Source: CAYQJL01 sp964612295 | Lineage (GTDB): Bacteria > Eisenbacteria > RBG-16-71-46 > CAIMUX01 > WJJG01 | Length of the DNA stretch: 64,000 nucleotides | Assembly: GCA_964612295.1 (NCBI GenBank) | Contig: CAZTDY010000011.1 | Coordinates: 1-64,000, forward strand | Reading direction: 5' to 3' | Shown: in pieces, positions 35,065-43,963 of the stretch | Position numbering within the stretch: position 1 is the stretch's first letter | Layout of the letters: the number at the start of each line of letters is the position of its first letter | Program-made: the position numbers and the translations under genes | The notes under the pieces: model-generated | Seen by the model: the letters and a program-made list of their open reading frames with translations, nothing else | The model's database searches: none | Told to the model about the DNA's origin: nothing

Positions 35065-36471
35065 CTAGTCACCCTTCGGACCAAAGACGAGCACCACCGG
35101 TTCGCTGCCGAGGTGATCATGCGTGGCGGCGTCAAAGACCGACACCGCGAAGTGGTACTCGATGCCCGCCTCAGGATCGAAGTTGACATCCTGGAGCTCG
35201 AATTCGGTCGTCAAAGGCCGGGCGATTTCCAGCGTCCAGGTGCCGGCATCCTCGTCGTAGTTGCCCTTGCCCCGAATGTCTCCCCGGCTCCCCCGCGGAT
35301 AGGTCAACAGGTACCCGGCCACGATGTCGCCCGGCTCCCACATCCGCATGTCCGGCATGATCGTCTCGTTGAAGACGTCCTCCGCCGAGAGGGACGAAAC
35401 CGTCATCTCGGGATCATTGCGCCAGATGTAGTTCATGCCCACGCCGTTGTTGGAGCGACAGGCCTCGTTGAAGTCATTGGTGCAATTCGGATCCGGGCTG
35501 TCATGGTGGGGGTCGTCATCCTGCCGGTAGATGAAACGGGGCAGCCCCGAGCCGGCAACGAAGTTCGGCTCATAAGGCGCAATCCCTTCATCGGGGATCA
35601 AGCCGGCGCCGGCATCCAAGTACATGTCGTCCAACCAGCCGGGAATCCCCTGGAGCGGATCGTCCGGATCATCGTACAGGTCGAAGAGGTCGCGAATCGG
35701 ATTGGTGCGCCCGGCGAACCAGTACCAAACGTCCAGACGCCCCTCCTGCAGATCGTCGAAGGAACCGGATGGGTTGTGGCAAGCCGCCAGACAGCCCACG
35801 TCGGCAAAGAGCCCATTGACCCCGGAGGCCTCTTCCATCTCGAATACGATCGCAAGCTTGTCGTCATCTCCGCCCTGGTACCACCAATTGCGCAGGAGCA
35901 GGCTGTCCTGGGGAGCTTCGCGGAAGAGGCTGTCGCACACCGTCTGCCCACCGATTTCGGCGCAGGTGACGATCGGCGAACCCAAGCTGGGGCCGACGTA
36001 GACGAAGACGTCGTCCAGCACGTCAGGAAGGGCATCGGACCATTGCACGAGCATGTAGATATGGAAGTCGGTGTAGACCGCCTTCATGGAAACGTAGCGC
36101 GGCGGTCCCGCATCGCCGCCGCCTTGCTCGCGGGATAGGCGCACGTGGGTGAAGGGACGCTCCGGGGTGAACTCGCTCCCCCACTCCCGGTCGAGGCGCT
36201 CGCCATCGATATCGATCACACCCAGTTCGAAGTCATCGGGTGACTGATAGTGAGCCACCATCACGTTGGTGGGCGTGGCCTCCGGCACCGGCGGCAGGTC
36301 CTCGGCGCACCCTCCCAGGAGGGATCCAACCAGGAGGAAGGCCAGTCCTGGAAGAACCAGTCGCGAGGCGAATCCCATCTCCCAGAATTTCACGGGCTTA
36401 GGCGGACAGATCCCGCCGGAATGCCCGCCGCCAAGAAACGATACACTTCCCCAATCCACCATGCGCTTCAC
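35065..36471 (-). CDS. Ethylbenzene-dehydrogenase-type haem-binding lipoprotein
   Basis: Up to 468 residues. A lipoprotein signal (LAFLLVGSLLGGC) is followed by a domain resembling the EB_dh/DMSO-reductase gamma haem-binding fold: DGERLDREWGSE, VSMKAVYTDFHIYMLVQWSD, then GTWTLEIARPL and GIEYHFAVSVFD. In the middle is GCLAACHNP, a CxxxCH variant of the c-haem motif CxxCH. It may be a membrane-anchored cytochrome with no obvious enzyme partner nearby. The start is unsure: GTG 36471 has a well-spaced GGGGGA, but residues 1-31 lie over a nested hairpin, so GTG 36393 or ATG 36378 may be real. A promoter with a perfect -35 lies upstream. Confidence 0.7.
   Translation of the reverse strand: MKRMVDWGSVSFLGGGHSGGICPPKPVKFWEMGFASRLVLPGLAFLLVGSLLGGCAEDLPPVPEATPTNVMVAHYQSPDDFELGVIDIDGERLDREWGSEFTPERPFTHVRLSREQGGGDAGPPRYVSMKAVYTDFHIYMLVQWSDALPDVLDDVFVYVGPSLGSPIVTCAEIGGQTVCDSLFREAPQDSLLLRNWWYQGGDDDKLAIVFEMEEASGVNGLFADVGCLAACHNPSGSFDDLQEGRLDVWYWFAGRTNPIRDLFDLYDDPDDPLQGIPGWLDDMYLDAGAGLIPDEGIAPYEPNFVAGSGLPRFIYRQDDDPHHDSPDPNCTNDFNEACRSNNGVGMNYIWRNDPEMTVSSLSAEDVFNETIMPDMRMWEPGDIVAGYLLTYPRGSRGDIRGKGNYDEDAGTWTLEIARPLTTEFELQDVNFDPEAGIEYHFAVSVFDAATHDHLGSEPVVLVFGPKGD
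36393..36427 (-). other. Nested inverted repeats at the lipoprotein 5' end
   Basis: CGGGC (36393-36397) pairs with GCCCG (36423-36427), enclosing GGCGG (36401-36405) with CCGCC (36413-36417). The structure lies between the alternative start codons of the haem-type lipoprotein and may be an untranslated leader or a translational control hairpin. Confidence 0.35.
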
Positions 36472-36544
36472 GCTGGAGTCCCCCTAAAAAGGCGATCCTG
36501 CGACCAAATCCAGTATCCTGGAGCTTCAGGTAAAAGTCATAGGT

Positions 36545-36573
36545 ACGCTAGGCGTGTGTCCTCCTAGTGTCAA
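36545..36573 (-). promoter_or_regulatory. Sigma-70-like promoter for surface cluster
   Basis: Minus strand perfect TTGACA (36568-36573), 17-bp spacer, TAGCGT (36545-36550). It lies just downstream of the phosphomannomutase stop and would start the haem-lipoprotein to GWxTD series. Confidence 0.5.
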
Positions 36574-36586
36574 GCGGATAATAGGC

Positions 36587-37948
36587 CTACGGCTCCCAAC
36601 GAACCTCCGGATACCGTGCCAAAACCGCCCTAAACGCATCCTCGATCTTCTGCAGGGTCTCTGCCGAGCGAGCCTCGAATCTCAGGACCAGAACCGGCTG
36701 GGTGTTCGAAGCCCGGAGCAGGCCCCAACCCTCATCGAACGAAGCCCGCACCCCATCGATGGTGAGAACCTCGTGGCTGTTCGCGAAGTGGTCGGCCACC
36801 TCCTGAACGATCCGGAATTTGGCCTCATCGGTACAGGCGATCCTCACCTCTGGACTGTTTACGTATTGCGGCAGGCTATCGACGACTGCGCTGAGCGGTT
36901 CGCTGAGTCGCGCCAGGTAGGCGATGATGCGCGCCGCGCCGTAAATCGCGTCGTCGAAGCCATAATAGCCCTCGTCGAAGAACATGTGGCCGGACATTTC
37001 GCCAGCCAGGGGAATGGCCTCCTCCTTCATTTTCGCCTTTAGCAGGGAATGCCCGGTTTTCCACATCACCGGCTCACCGCCGTGCGCGCGGATGTCTTCT
37101 TCGAGCGCCTGTGAACATTTGACGTCGAATAGGATCTTATTCCCGGGCGACCTCTCCAGCAGTTCGCGGGCGTAGAGCGCTAAGAGCTGATCTCCGTAGA
37201 CCATACGCCCCTTTTCATCGATGAGCCCGATACGGTCGGAATCGCCGTCGAATCCCACGCCCAGGTCCGCCTTCTCCCGCACGACCCGGTCGGCCAGATC
37301 TTTGACGTACTTCGCCACCGTAGGGTCGGGCAGGTGGTTCGGGAAGCGCCCGTCCGGCTCGCAGTACAGGCAGATCACCTCGATCCCCAGGTCGCGCAGG
37401 ATGTCGGGGGCCACCAAACCGCCCGTTCCGTTGCCGGCGTCCACGACGACCTTCATCTGTCTGGGTATCTGAAACCGGGACCTCACCATGTTCCGGTACT
37501 GGGGCAGGATCTCCAGTTGCTTCATGCCTCCTTCGCCCGTCTCGAAATCTCCGGCGCGAATCTGGGCGCGGATGTCGCGGATCTCCTCGCCCCAGATGGG
37601 CGAGGTTCCCCGGCAGATCTTGAAGCCGTTGTACTCGATCGGATTGTGGCTCCCGGTGATCATGATCCCCCCGTCCGCCGCGCGATCGATGATCGAGTAG
37701 TAGAGCACCGGGGACGGCACCACGCCCACGTCGACCACGTTGATCCCGGTGGACAGGACGCCTTCGGCCATCTTGCCGTGAAGGCGAGGGGAGCTTTCGC
37801 GCACGTCGCGACCCAGACAGATGCGCCTCGCACCTTCCCGTTTCAGCCGGGAGGCGACCGCGGCCCCCACGTTGAAGGCTACCTCATCGGTCAGATCCTC
37901 GGCCGCGATGCCGCGGATGTCGTATTCACGGAAGATCGAATCCTTCAT
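36587..37948 (-). CDS. Phosphomannomutase/phosphoglucomutase
   Basis: 453 residues of the alpha-D-phosphohexomutase family (AlgC/ManB-like). The phosphoserine is in GSHNPIEYNGFK (Ser100), the magnesium loop is GFDGDSDRIG (about 234-243), the sugar-binding loop is GEMSGHMFF, and the phosphate-binding C-terminal domain shows DGVRASFDEGWGLLRASNT. It interconverts hexose 6- and 1-phosphates for sugar nucleotide, and so polysaccharide, synthesis. The ATG overlaps the prfB stop (ATGA). The likely metabolic partner in the window is the nucleotidyltransferase at 51047-52057. Confidence 0.93.
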   Translation of the reverse strand: MKDSIFREYDIRGIAAEDLTDEVAFNVGAAVASRLKREGARRICLGRDVRESSPRLHGKMAEGVLSTGINVVDVGVVPSPVLYYSIIDRAADGGIMITGSHNPIEYNGFKICRGTSPIWGEEIRDIRAQIRAGDFETGEGGMKQLEILPQYRNMVRSRFQIPRQMKVVVDAGNGTGGLVAPDILRDLGIEVICLYCEPDGRFPNHLPDPTVAKYVKDLADRVVREKADLGVGFDGDSDRIGLIDEKGRMVYGDQLLALYARELLERSPGNKILFDVKCSQALEEDIRAHGGEPVMWKTGHSLLKAKMKEEAIPLAGEMSGHMFFDEGYYGFDDAIYGAARIIAYLARLSEPLSAVVDSLPQYVNSPEVRIACTDEAKFRIVQEVADHFANSHEVLTIDGVRASFDEGWGLLRASNTQPVLVLRFEARSAETLQKIEDAFRAVLARYPEVRWEP

Positions 37949-39058
37949 GACTTGGTCGACTCCTTTCTACGCATTCGCAGGTAGGCTTCGATGAAACCGT
38001 CTAAGTCCCCATCCAAGACGCCCTGCGCGTTGCCGACTTCGTGAGTGGTCCGGTGGTCCTTGACCATCGTGTAGGGATGAAGCACGTAGGAGCGGATCTG
38101 CGAACCCCAGGCGATCTCCTTCTTCGCCGCGGTGAGGTTCTCGGTCTCCTTGCGCTCTTGCTCTCGGAAGTGGTGGTAGAGCCGGGCCTGAAGCACCTTC
38201 ATCGCCATCTCGCGGTTGCGATGCTGGGACCGCTCAGCCTGGCACTGCACGACGATGCCGGTCGGCTGATGCGTGATGCGCACGGCCGACTCGGTCTTGT
38301 TGACGTGCTGCCCCCCCGCACCACTGGCGCGGTAGGTGTCGATACGCAACTCATCATCTTTGATCTGGATCTCCCCCAGATCCTCGACCTCCGGATACAC
38401 GAAGACCGATGCGAAGGAGGTGTGCCGCCGCTGGTTGAAATCGAACGGGGAAATCCGCACCAGCCGATGAACCCCGATCTCCGATCTGAGCATCCCGTAC
38501 GCATTCGGGCCGCGCACTTCGATCGTCGAGTCCTTGATGCCCGCCTCTTCCCCTTCCTGGAAGTCGATCACCCGCGCACTGAAGCCGCTCCGCTCCAACC
38601 AGCGCAGATACATGCGGTGGAGCATGTAGGCCCAGTCCTGGGACTCCGTCCCCCCCGCGCCGGGGTGAATCGTCAGGAGTGCATCACACCCGTCGCGTTC
38701 GCCGTTGAGATAGGTTTGGAGTTCGTAGCGTTCGAGATCGTCGGAGAAGGTCCGGAGTTCGATGAGCTGCTCGCCTTCGAAGGCCTCGTCCCCCTCGTCG
38801 CGGGCCAGCACGACGAGCTCGCTCAAATCGACGAGCCTCTTCTTGAGCGTGCGCCACCCCTCCACAAGTCCCTTGAGTTTGCGGAGTTCGGCGACCGTCT
38901 TGTTGGCCGTCTTTGGATCGTCCCAGAAGCCGGGCTGGGCGATCTTCTCCTCGAGCTCGGCCAGCTCGCGCTCACGATGATCCAGGTCAAAGGAACCCCC
39001 GCAGGTGGGCGACCTTCTTGTCACTTTCGGCCAAGATGGTGTCGATTTCCTGATTCAT
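37945..39058 (-). CDS. prfB: Peptide chain release factor 2, programmed +1 frameshift
   Basis: RF2 ends translation at UGA and UAA. The reading frame opens at ATG 39058, runs 23 codons to an in-frame TGA (38987-38989), and resumes in the +1 frame at CTT TGA C, giving 370 residues. The slippery sequence and the preceding CGGGGG mimic the well-known autoregulatory site, in which low RF2 levels favour the shift. Downstream, the anticodon-like SPF lies in RISPFDFNQRR and the catalytic GGQ in ASGAGGQHVNKTESAV. An open frame starting at 39024 is the second part only. The gene ends overlapping the phosphohexomutase start and begins 15 bp after coaE. Confidence 0.97.
38986..39001 (-). promoter_or_regulatory. 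RF2 +1 programmed frameshift site
   Basis: The minus strand reads CGGGGGTTCCTTTGAC. The Shine-Dalgarno-like GGGGG, 3 nt, CTT, UGA and C all match the prfB recoding signal, including the C after the stop that weakens termination. Confidence 0.95.
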
Positions 39059-39072
39059 CGTGCGTTTGTCCC

Positions 39073-39720
39073 TCAAGAGTCGAATGTCAGAAGTCGCCTG
39101 CGCAAACCGGCCGCCTCGCGAGCGAGCGCCTCGCGGGTGCTGTCGTTGCGAATCACGAAGTCGGCCATCCGGCGACGCGCCGCGTCGTCGGCTTGGCTCT
39201 TCATGCGCCGCCTGGCCGCGGCGCGATCCAGGCCGCGTTTCGCCAACCGAGTGAGGCGCACCTCGAGGTCCGCTTCGACGCTGACCACGAAGTCACACCA
39301 ATCCGGTCGTCCCCCTTCCACCAGGAGAGGGATCTCGGCGAGCACGATAGCAATGCCCTCTCTCCGTTTCAAGGCGGCGACCTTGCGACCCATCCGTTCG
39401 CGGACGATCGGGTGCAACAGAGCCTCCAGCCGCCGCCGGTCCGCCGCCCGCGAAAAGACCCTGGCGGCCAGGGCCGGGCGGTCGATGCGCCCAGAGGAGT
39501 CGAGCACCCCGGTCCCGAACAGGTCCACCACTCGAGCCTGAACCGAGGAGCTGAAGAGGAGGAGCCCCCTCACGAAGCGGTCAGCATTCAGGTGCGCGAC
39601 GTCCGGTCCGGTTTTCAGAAGCCGACAGAAGGTCGACTTGCCCGAGCCGATCCCACCCGTGATGACCACCGCCCACGGCGGCCCACTCTTGCCTCGCCGC
39701 CCCCTAGTTGTGCGCGTCAT
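39073..39720 (-). CDS. coaE: Dephospho-CoA kinase
   Basis: 215 residues, last step of coenzyme A synthesis. The P-loop is GGIGSGKST (residues 22-30). HLNADRFVR and the family block VLAEIPLLVEGG follow, with the basic lid RLAKRGLDRAAARRRMKSQ. The family's usual ITGGIGSGKS start is preceded by 15 extra basic residues. ATG 39720 has GGGGGAG eight bp upstream and overlaps the polA end by 17 bp, which supports coupling to polA. Confidence 0.93.
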   Translation of the reverse strand: MTRTTRGRRGKSGPPWAVVITGGIGSGKSTFCRLLKTGPDVAHLNADRFVRGLLLFSSSVQARVVDLFGTGVLDSSGRIDRPALAARVFSRAADRRRLEALLHPIVRERMGRKVAALKRREGIAIVLAEIPLLVEGGRPDWCDFVVSVEADLEVRLTRLAKRGLDRAAARRRMKSQADDAARRRMADFVIRNDSTREALAREAAGLRRRLLTFDS

Positions 39721-42535
39721 ACCAGGTTCTCCCCCAGCCCTGATCCACGGTCAAGGGCACCGCCAGCTCGAACACGGAGGCCATCTCGTGATTCACCAGC
39801 TCCGCCACCGCTTCAGCCTGGGCAGAGGGGAGTTCGAAGACCAGTTCATCGTGCACCTGCAAGAGGAGCCGCACGTCGGGGAACTCGCTCTTCAGACGGG
39901 CGTGCAGACTCACCATCGCGCGCTTGATCAGATCGGCGGCCGACCCCTGAACCGGAGTGTTGACCGCCATCCTCTCGGCTGAGGAGCGGTCGCCGTGATG
40001 CTTCGACTGCAGGTTGGGAAGATACCGCCGCCGCCCAAGGATCGTCTCCGCATACCCGCGCGAACGCGCCGTACCGACGCAACCCTCGACATAGGTCTTC
40101 ACACCCGGAAGTTTCTCGAAATAGCTGGCGATGAAGGCCGAAGCCTCCTTCACCGCGATTCCCTGTTCACGGGCGAGCCTCTGTGCGCCCATTCCGTAGA
40201 GGATGCCGAAATTGATCGTTTTGGCACGGTCGCGCATCTCCCGGTCGACCGCCTCCTCGGCCACGCCGAAGATGCGCGCCGCCGTCGCTCGGTGGATGTC
40301 CGCTCCCTTCCGGAAGGCCTCGACCAGATGCGGATCCCCGGACAGATGCGCCAACATGCGCAGTTCGATCTGGGAGTAGTCGGCCGAAAGCAGGCAGCGC
40401 TCCCCTTGTGCGGCAAACGCCCGCCGGATACGTCGCCCCATGGGGGTCCGGATCGGGATGTTCTGCAGATTGGGATTCGATGAGCTGAGCCGGCCCGTGG
40501 CCGTGACCGTTTGATGGAAGGAGGCGTGAATCCGCCCGGTTTCCTCGAGCACCATCTTCGGCAGGGCCTCGACATAAGTGCTCTGGAGTTTGGTGAGCTG
40601 ACGATACTCCAGGATCTTTGCCGGAAGGGGATGCAGACCGGCCAGTTCCTCCAGCACCTCCTGCCCGGTGGAGTAGCCGGTTTTGGTGCGGCGCTTGGCG
40701 GGCAGCTTGAGTTTCTCGAACAGAATGACCTGAAGCTGCTTCGGGGAGTTGATATTGAACTCCTCCTCCCCCAGCCGGTGGATGTCCTTCTCGAGCCTGA
40801 CCATCTCTCCAGCGAGTTCGTGGGACATCGCATCGAGCATCGCGCCGTCCAAGTAGATGCCGGCGGCCTCCATGTCCAGCAGCACCGGAAGGAGCGGCAT
40901 CTCGAGGTCGGTGAACAGCTCCCGGGCGCCCACGTCCGCCACGCGGCGTTTGAGGAGCGGCCAGAGGCGAAGCACGGCGTCGGCATCCTCGCAGGCGTAG
41001 GCGACCGCCTGGGCCGGCGGGATCGTATCCATCGTGGTCTGCTTCCGGCCTCGGCCGATCAGCGCGCTGATCGGGATCATCTCGTGGCCGAGAAACTCCT
41101 GGGCAAGCCCGTCCAGACTGTGCCGCGCCTCGGGGTCCCGGACGTACGAGGCCACCATCGTGTCCCACAGTGGCCCGCCCACCTCCAGGCCGTGCCGCCG
41201 GAGAATGTGCAGATCGAATTTGAGGTTCTGTCCCAGCTTGGTGACCTGAGAATCCGCAAGCAGAGGCCCGAACGCCGATTGCACGGCTTCGAGGGCGACC
41301 CGTGGCTCTTCCTCGTGGCCGATCGGAACGTACCAGGCTTTGCCCGGTTCCCACCCGAAGCTGAGGCCGACCAACTTCGCTGTCAGGGGCGCGATCCCGT
41401 CGGTTTCCGTGTCGATCGAAAGCGGCGGCAGGTCGTCGCCCCGCCGGGGATAGTTCTCGAGGACGCTTCTCAGAGCCTCGGCCGAGTCGATCAACGCATA
41501 GCCCTGGTTCCAGTCCCCGGCCACCTGGGTCGGATCCCGCTCTACGCTCACGGCCGCCGGGGCTGCCTGGGCCGCCGGGCCGAAAGCCAGCTGGGCCTGC
41601 CCGGCCGATTCTGCGTTCGCGTCGCCGAAGATGCGCCGGAGGAGCCCATGAAACTCCATTTCCTGCAGAAAGGCCCTGAACGTGCCGCGCGACGCGGGAT
41701 CCCCCACCGCGAAGGTCTGGGCGCTCGCGACCTCCAGATCGGTGCGGATCCGAACCAGGTCGCGGCTGAGATCGGCTGTCTCCCGGCCGGCCGCCAGCTT
41801 CTTGCGGACGCCCTCGGGCGTGACCTCCTCCAACCGCTCGTAGAGCGCGGCCATGCTGCCGAATTCCTGCAGCAGTTTCGCAGCCGTCTTCGGTCCCACA
41901 CCTTTGACGCCCGGGATGTTGTCGGAGCTGTCTCCGGTCAGGGCCAGGTAGTCGATGAACTGATCGGGCCTGACCCCCCACTTGCCGGCCACCTCTTCTG
42001 CTCCCACCCACTGAGCCGGTTCGCGACCGCGCGGAGGGATGAACTGGCGAATATCTCCCCCGATGAGCTGGGCGAAGTCCTTGTCGCTCGAGACGATGAT
42101 CGCCTCCCAACCTCGGGCCGTCGCCTGGTCGGCCAGAGATCCGATCAGATCGTCCGCTTCGACTCCATTCTCGACGAGCGGCTTCATGCCCATCGACTCG
42201 AGCAGACGATGCGCCATGGGGAACTGCGCGGACAGTTCCGGCGGCGTCTCGGGGCGGTTTGCCTTGTACTCGGGGAAGATCTCGTGACGCATCGTGGGAC
42301 CGGCCGGATCGAAGACCACCGCCACGTGGGTCGCCTCTTCCTCCCGAATGAGAGCCAACAGCGTGGTCAGGAAGCCAAAAAGGGCGCCCACCTGTTCACC
42401 CCGTGATGTCGTCAGAGGGCGGCGCAGGAATACGAAGTGTGACCGGAAGAGCAGGGCCGATCCGTCGACCACGAAGATACGGTTTGCGCCGGATCCGGCA
42501 GCGCGGGAGTTGGGCGCCTGGTCTGTGGGTTTCAT
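39704..42535 (-). CDS. polA: DNA polymerase I
   Basis: 943 residues with all three domains. The 5'-3' exonuclease is at about 20-310 (FVVDGSALLFRSHF, SSDKDFAQL, LTGDSSDNIPGVKGVGPKTA). The 3'-5' proofreading domain is at about 355-540 and keeps its metal ligands (SIDTETDG, then NLKFDLHIL and YACEDADA). The polymerase domain has motif A ADYSQIELRMLAHLSGD, the finger helix RDRAKTINFGILYGMG and motif C LLQVHDELVFE. It serves Okazaki fragment processing and repair. The start is taken at ATG 42535, with GGGG upstream; ATG 42556 adds seven residues without a ribosome site. Confidence 0.96.
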   Translation of the reverse strand: MKPTDQAPNSRAAGSGANRIFVVDGSALLFRSHFVFLRRPLTTSRGEQVGALFGFLTTLLALIREEEATHVAVVFDPAGPTMRHEIFPEYKANRPETPPELSAQFPMAHRLLESMGMKPLVENGVEADDLIGSLADQATARGWEAIIVSSDKDFAQLIGGDIRQFIPPRGREPAQWVGAEEVAGKWGVRPDQFIDYLALTGDSSDNIPGVKGVGPKTAAKLLQEFGSMAALYERLEEVTPEGVRKKLAAGRETADLSRDLVRIRTDLEVASAQTFAVGDPASRGTFRAFLQEMEFHGLLRRIFGDANAESAGQAQLAFGPAAQAAPAAVSVERDPTQVAGDWNQGYALIDSAEALRSVLENYPRRGDDLPPLSIDTETDGIAPLTAKLVGLSFGWEPGKAWYVPIGHEEEPRVALEAVQSAFGPLLADSQVTKLGQNLKFDLHILRRHGLEVGGPLWDTMVASYVRDPEARHSLDGLAQEFLGHEMIPISALIGRGRKQTTMDTIPPAQAVAYACEDADAVLRLWPLLKRRVADVGARELFTDLEMPLLPVLLDMEAAGIYLDGAMLDAMSHELAGEMVRLEKDIHRLGEEEFNINSPKQLQVILFEKLKLPAKRRTKTGYSTGQEVLEELAGLHPLPAKILEYRQLTKLQSTYVEALPKMVLEETGRIHASFHQTVTATGRLSSSNPNLQNIPIRTPMGRRIRRAFAAQGERCLLSADYSQIELRMLAHLSGDPHLVEAFRKGADIHRATAARIFGVAEEAVDREMRDRAKTINFGILYGMGAQRLAREQGIAVKEASAFIASYFEKLPGVKTYVEGCVGTARSRGYAETILGRRRYLPNLQSKHHGDRSSAERMAVNTPVQGSAADLIKRAMVSLHARLKSEFPDVRLLLQVHDELVFELPSAQAEAVAELVNHEMASVFELAVPLTVDQGWGRTWYDAHN

Positions 42536-42589
42536 GCTGGTTCCCCGTCGGAGCATCCGGACCCAGGCCCCCGCGAGTCCGGGGCCACG

Positions 42590-43171
42590 CTAGGAGCTTA
42601 TGTAGAGCCGCTCCCGCTCGATGATCTCCGCCACCGCCTGTGCGACGAGGTAACGAACCGGACGACCCTGGCGAACATCCTCGCGCAGCTCAGAGGACGA
42701 TACATCGACTCCCGGCCCGGTCACCCAATCCACGCGTGAGGCCACCGAGCCGGCTACCGGGGCACCGTACCCGGCTCGCGCGTAGACCGCAAGGCGCGCC
42801 AACTCAAGAATCCGTTCCGGATTCCGCCAATGGGGCAGGTCATCGAGACTATCCCGTCCGAGCAGAAGCCAGAACGAATCCTCGGGACGTTCGCCGGTCA
42901 GCTGCGTCAGCGTATCCACGGTGAAGGACACGCCTCCGCGATCAGCCTCCAGTTCAGAAACCGCGAAACGTTCGTTCCCTTCCGCTGCTGCGCGCACCAT
43001 CTCCAACCGGAGTGGAAAGGAGCTGAGGGCGTGCTCCTCCTTGTGCGGGGGGCGGTAGGCGGGAATGAAGAGGACCTGGTCCAGCTGGAGTGCGGCCGCG
43101 CAACGAGAAGCCAGCACAAGATGGCCGACATGAGGAGGATCGAAAGTTCCGCCCAGGATTCCCACTCTCAC
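42590..43171 (-). CDS. nadD: Nicotinate-nucleotide adenylyltransferase
   Basis: 193 residues. The nucleotidyltransferase signature GGTFDPPHVGHL is at the N-terminus, followed by IPAYRPPHK, the catalytic-domain block FWLLLGRDSLDDLPHWRNPE and the C-terminal VSSSELREDVRQGRPVRYLV (the ISSTxIR-type ATP motif). It makes deamido-NAD in NAD synthesis. The start is GTG 43171. It lies 12 bp after bamD and leads to polA, so it belongs to the same run. Confidence 0.95.
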   Translation of the reverse strand: MRVGILGGTFDPPHVGHLVLASRCAAALQLDQVLFIPAYRPPHKEEHALSSFPLRLEMVRAAAEGNERFAVSELEADRGGVSFTVDTLTQLTGERPEDSFWLLLGRDSLDDLPHWRNPERILELARLAVYARAGYGAPVAGSVASRVDWVTGPGVDVSSSELREDVRQGRPVRYLVAQAVAEIIERERLYISS

Positions 43172-43183
43172 TTGGAGACCCCC

Positions 43184-43963
43184 TCAGCGCAAAAGGGCGT
43201 TCAGGTCCTTCTGGGCGCGTTCGAGTATGGAGGATCCCTCGTCATAGCGCTCGGGATCTGGTTCGAGAAGTTCGATCAGCCGCTGTAATGTCTCGCGCGC
43301 CTCATCCCAGCGCTCATCGTCCTGGAACGACTGCGCGAGACCCGAGAGTGCCTTGGCGGCGCTCGTCGCGTGCGGCCACTGCTCGTAGGATTTCCGGAAG
43401 AAGCGGCGCGCGGCCTCCGTCCGGCCCAGACGGTGGTAGGTGCGCCCGTTCAGATAGGCCTTTTCGGCCAGCGTGTTGTGCACCGACCGTAGCGCCTCCC
43501 GCGCATCCTCCACATGGGTCCCCTCGGGGTAGCGCCCAAGGTAGTCCGCAAAAGACCTTGCCGCCTCCTCCGCGGGTTCGGGGTCCAAGGCCGGTCCTCG
43601 GATCGCCAGGAACCAGGATCGCGCGATTTCGAACCAGGCTTCTTCGGCGAAGTTGCTGCGGGGGAACGAGATCAAAATCCGCTCGAAGGACTGCCGGGCC
43701 AGCAGGTATTCATGGGTGGCCTGGTGAGCCTTGCCCAGATGGAAAAGCGCATCGTCGATATACTGACTGCCTGGATGTCGCCGCTCGAATGCCTCGAGGA
43801 TTTCGATCGCCTTGAGATGCTGCCCCTGGTCGTAGGCATCCTTGCCCCGCAGATACTCGCCTTGGGCCCCCGGCGCCTTGAGCGGACCGGATGCGGAGCT
43901 GCAGGAGAGCGTCAACAGAGCGACAATCCAGAAATGTCGAATCACGCTTGGTCGCACTGGCAT
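43184..43963 (-). CDS. bamD: BamD-like outer-membrane assembly lipoprotein
   Basis: 259 residues: lipoprotein signal (HFWIVALLTLSC) and then about five TPR helix pairs, the BamD (YfiO) architecture; blocks such as AFERRHPGSQYIDDALFHLG and PRSNFAEEAWFEIARSWF are typical. BamD helps BamA fold outer-membrane barrels. The start is ATG 43963, sharing one base with the stop of the preceding gene (TGATG); an open frame to 44110 overlaps that gene and is rejected. A general TPR lipoprotein is the alternative. Confidence 0.85.
   Translation of the reverse strand: MPVRPSVIRHFWIVALLTLSCSSASGPLKAPGAQGEYLRGKDAYDQGQHLKAIEILEAFERRHPGSQYIDDALFHLGKAHQATHEYLLARQSFERILISFPRSNFAEEAWFEIARSWFLAIRGPALDPEPAEEAARSFADYLGRYPEGTHVEDAREALRSVHNTLAEKAYLNGRTYHRLGRTEAARRFFRKSYEQWPHATSAAKALSGLAQSFQDDERWDEARETLQRLIELLEPDPERYDEGSSILERAQKDLNALLR

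Noticed and set aside
38987..38989. In-frame TGA in prfB as selenocysteine codon or pseudogene mark
   Set aside because: The surrounding CTT TGA C with upstream GGGGG is the established RF2 frameshift signal, and the downstream frame is intact.
40511..42406. 631-residue plus-strand open frame
   Set aside because: Antisense shadow of polA with no recognisable domain.
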